NCBI GenBank assembly: GCA_026418455.1
Contig: JAOABH010000006.1
Span: 1 to 55,017, forward strand
Reading direction: 5' to 3'
DNA from: Hydrogenothermaceae bacterium
GTDB taxonomy: Bacteria > Aquificota > Aquificia > Aquificales > Hydrogenothermaceae
DNA: 55,017 nucleotides
Below are positions 52,870 through 55,017 of this stretch, piece by piece. The notes under the pieces are model-generated. The model was given only the letters and a program-made list of their open reading frames with translations. It was not told the DNA's origin and did not search any database. Position 1 is the stretch's first letter, and every line of letters begins with the position of its first letter. Position numbers and translations under genes: made by a program.

Positions 52870-54806
52870 TAAATCTTCTCCTTATTGTTTATAACAGACT
52901 TTATTTTATTTAAAAATTCAGAGAAAGTTAAGCTGTATGACCCTTGTTTCCCCTTTTCTCTCACAGAGACAGACTCTGTCTCTACCTCTTTATCTCCCAC
53001 TACTAACATATACGGTATCTTTTGAATTTCTGCATCTCTTATTTTTTTATTCATTCTTTCACTTCTATCGTCAACTTCTACTCTAATACCTTCACTTACC
53101 ATTATACTTTTTAATTTGTTTGCGTAATCAATATGTTTATCAGCTATAGGTATAATCTTAGCTTGAACTGGAGCAAGCCATACAGGTAAGAACCCTGCAT
53201 AATGCTCTATAAGGACACCTATAAATCTCTCTATTGATCCAAATATGGCTCTGTGAACCATATAAGGTCTATGTTTTGTGTTATCCTCTCCTATATAGTA
53301 CATATCAAATCTCTCTGGTAAATTAAAATCAAATTGTATTGTTGAACATTGCCAAAATCTACCTATGGCATCTTTTATCTTTATATCTATCTTCGGTCCG
53401 TAGAATGCTCCTCCACCTTCATCTATCTTATACTCAAGTCCCACACTTTCTATAGCCTTCCTCAAAGAGTTTGTAGCTATTCCCCACATTCTATCATCAC
53501 CTACGGATTTTTCAGGTCTTGTAGATAGAAATACATCAAACTCATCAAATCCGTATGATTTTAGTGTGTCTATTGCTAAGTGTAGAACATTTTTAATTTC
53601 TTCTTCAACTTGGTCTTCCCTACAGATTATGTGGGCATCATCTTGTGTAAATCCTCTCACTCTCATAAGTCCATGGAGAGCACCACTTCTTTCGTATCTA
53701 TAAACTGTTCCCAGTTCTGCTAATCTTATTGGTAGCTCTTTATAACTTCTCTGCTTTGATTTATATATCTCAACATGGAAAGGACAGTTCATAGGTTTTA
53801 CATAGTAACCTTCTTCCTCTACTTGCATTCGTGGATACATATTTTCTTGGTAGAAACTAAGATGTCCACTTGTTTGCCAAAGAGTTTCTTTTCCTACATG
53901 AGGTGTATATACAAGCTGATAACCTCTTTTTAGATGTTCATCTTTCCAGTAATCCTCAATGAGTTTTCTTATTATCGCACCTTTAGGAAGCCAGATTGCA
54001 AGTCCACCACCTACTTCTTCATCTATAAGGAAAAGTTCTAACTCTTTTCCTATTTTTCTGTGGTCTCTTTTTTTTGCTTCTTCTAAAAGGTTTAAGTAAT
54101 CATCTAATTCTTTTTTCTTTGGAAATGAAATTCCATATATTCTTTGTAAAGGAATATTTTTAGAATCACCTCTCCAGTATGAACCAGAAATGTTTAGTAA
54201 CTTAACAAATCTAATCTTTCCAGTGCTTGGAAGATGAGGTCCTCTACACAAATCCGTAAATGAACCTTCCTCGTAAATACTAATAATTTCATCTGGTTTG
54301 TTTTCCAATTCTTTCAGCAATTCAACCTTGAATGGATCACCTTTTTCAGTAAAAAATTCAATTGCTTCTTTGACTCCGCACTCTTTGCGAATAAAAGGTT
54401 TGTTAGCTTTTGAAAGCTCATACATTTTCAATTCGATTTGCTTTAAATCATCTTGAGTCAATTTACGGTCTACAAGAATATCATAATAAAAACCATTTTC
54501 GATAGCTGGACCAACACCAAACTTCGCACCAGGAAACAATTCTTCAATAGCGTGAGCCATTAAATGTGATGAAGAATGCCAATACACTTCCTTGCCAAGC
54601 TCATCTTCGAAAGTCAGAATTTTTACTATTGCATCTTCATTTATTGGAACTTCTAGTTCTTTGACTTTATCGTTAACTAAAGCCGCTAATGCTTCCTCAG
54701 CAAGCTTCTTGCTAAGTGAACTGGCAATTTCAAATGATGTTACTCCTTTCGGAAACTGTTTTACAGTTCCATCAGGCAAAGTAATATTTATAAAATTATC
54801 ATCCAT
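52869..54806 (-). CDS. thrS: threonyl-tRNA synthetase
   Basis: This class II synthetase charges tRNA-Thr and edits Ser-tRNA-Thr. The 645 residues comprise TGS (1-65), the N2 editing domain with HSSSHLMAHAIEELFPG, a catalytic core with MNCPFHVEIYKSKQRSYKELPIRLAELG, motif 2 RVRGFTQDDAHI and motif 3 HRAIFGSIERFIGVLIEHYAG, and an anticodon domain ending VREKGKQG. The first 165 codons or so use ATT/ATC, GGT, CAA, CGT and CGC. The rest uses AGA and ATA like the window. ATG 54806 has no ribosome site and directly follows a terminator-like hairpin. Confidence 0.95.
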   Translation of the reverse strand: MDDNFINITLPDGTVKQFPKGVTSFEIASSLSKKLAEEALAALVNDKVKELEVPINEDAIVKILTFEDELGKEVYWHSSSHLMAHAIEELFPGAKFGVGPAIENGFYYDILVDRKLTQDDLKQIELKMYELSKANKPFIRKECGVKEAIEFFTEKGDPFKVELLKELENKPDEIISIYEEGSFTDLCRGPHLPSTGKIRFVKLLNISGSYWRGDSKNIPLQRIYGISFPKKKELDDYLNLLEEAKKRDHRKIGKELELFLIDEEVGGGLAIWLPKGAIIRKLIEDYWKDEHLKRGYQLVYTPHVGKETLWQTSGHLSFYQENMYPRMQVEEEGYYVKPMNCPFHVEIYKSKQRSYKELPIRLAELGTVYRYERSGALHGLMRVRGFTQDDAHIICREDQVEEEIKNVLHLAIDTLKSYGFDEFDVFLSTRPEKSVGDDRMWGIATNSLRKAIESVGLEYKIDEGGGAFYGPKIDIKIKDAIGRFWQCSTIQFDFNLPERFDMYYIGEDNTKHRPYMVHRAIFGSIERFIGVLIEHYAGFLPVWLAPVQAKIIPIADKHIDYANKLKSIMVSEGIRVEVDDRSERMNKKIRDAEIQKIPYMLVVGDKEVETESVSVREKGKQGSYSLTFSEFLNKIKSVINNKEKI

Positions 54807-54809
54807 AAT

Positions 54810-54833
54810 AAAAAAAAATCGGTATAACCGATT
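54810..54833 (-). terminator. terminator-like hairpin directly before thrS
   Basis: On the minus strand AATCGGT-TAT-ACCGATT is followed by a run of nine T that ends 3 nt before the thrS ATG. It is shaped as an intrinsic terminator. It could end the upstream tRNA-Val transcript, act as an attenuator for thrS, or both. Confidence 0.7.
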
Positions 54834-54863
54834 AACTAAATAATGAAATCTCCTCAGTATTAT

Positions 54864-54890
54864 CTAATTTTTTGCAAAATAGAAAATTAG
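54864..54890 (-). other. second inverted repeat in the thrS leader
   Basis: CTAATTTT and AAAATTAG arms (8 bp) enclose an 11-nt loop, upstream of GAGGAG and the terminator-like hairpin. TTGAAA and TATTTT 17 bp apart lie around it as a weak promoter. It may be part of a regulated thrS leader. Confidence 0.45.
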
Positions 54891-54956
54891 AGGAAGGATT
54901 TCAAGTTAACTATTAGACTTTAAATATTAATTATTAAAATATTGTTAAAAACCAGT

Positions 54957-55017
54957 GGGCTCTATAAGATTCGAACTTATGACCTCTTCCATGTCAAGGA
55001 AGCGCGCTAACCAACTG
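54957..55017 (-). tRNA. tRNA-Val (GAC), 5' end outside the window
   Basis: The 3' part of a tRNA is visible: D loop AGTTGGTTAGCGC, anticodon stem CTTCC/GGAAG with loop TTGACAT (GAC at 34-36), T stem ATAAG/CTTAT with TTCGAAT, acceptor strand AGAGCCC and discriminator A. CCA is not encoded. The acceptor 5' strand and part of the D arm lie beyond position 55017. Confidence 0.9.

Noticed and set aside
54807-54956. T-box riboswitch before thrS
   Set aside because: No T-box bulge sequence (TGGNACC type) is visible, and T-boxes are not expected in this lineage.

Overview
The window is a gene-dense, AT-rich bacterial chromosome segment of about 60 protein genes. It contains no stretch over 300 bases without a gene. 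There is no CRISPR array, insertion sequence or prophage. The gene content suits a thermophilic, probably microaerophilic, Gram-negative member of the Aquificota, close to Sulfurihydrogenibium or Persephonella. Supporting features are an archaeal-type S-adenosylmethionine synthetase, a TrmI-type tRNA m1A58 methyltransferase, a superoxide reductase beside a superoxide dismutase, a coiled-coil porin, heavy use of AGA and ATA codons, and many TTG or GTG starts. The genus is an inference from gene content.

Layout. 1-3814: DUF29 fragment and gpsA on the minus strand, divergent from alr, an NtrX-like sigma-54 activator and a small tautomerase. 3804-4557: a spherulin-4-like lipoprotein gene split by a 7-bp tandem duplication. 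4533-8125: a minus-strand run of methyltransferase, murF, gap and trpG/pabA. 8168-14837: an envelope block with a duplicated 4-TM membrane protein, an exported FMN-binding protein, a porin, a P3-type ATPase, ApbE and a 55-aa protein. Three transcription units here share a Fur-like 17-bp palindrome 21-23 nt before the start codon. 14829-19418: rlmB, fmt, obgE, a SemiSWEET-like gene, rpmB and glcD. 19510-21459: two paralogous coiled-coil envelope proteins and a radical SAM enzyme. 21496-25382: dedA, pyrB, argF and gltD.

25412-34839: a long plus-strand run (ubiX, a Xer recombinase, a small membrane protein, a P2-type ATPase, an unknown gene, trmI, proB, sppA, lpdA, and an IscA/ErpA protein). 34881-38494: SOD diverging from superoxide reductase, then pepA and a heptad-repeat nuclease-like protein. 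38527-43591: rpsT, a CAU-anticodon tRNA, tilS, ftsH, tatD and a small flavoprotein. 43712-44914: archaeal-type metK. 44919-54806: one tightly packed minus-strand cluster, thrS-mreB-mreC-mreD-mrdA-rodA-nfi-osmC, then small membrane proteins and a YihY-like gene. A partial tRNA-Val(GAC) ends the window.

Strongest leads: (1) the shared operator joining porin, FMN protein plus membrane partner, and a small protein beside ApbE, which suggests an iron-controlled extracytoplasmic flavin electron-transfer module; (2) thrS, whose N-terminal editing half has codon usage unlike the rest of the gene and whose start codon sits directly behind a terminator-like hairpin; (3) a 7-bp slippage frameshift in the secreted spherulin-like protein; (4) tilS starting 7 nt after a CAU tRNA without a ribosome binding site; (5) alr and yihY, which have no ATG, GTG or TTG able to give a full-length product; (6) a P3-type ATPase with mixed proton-pump and magnesium-pump motifs.
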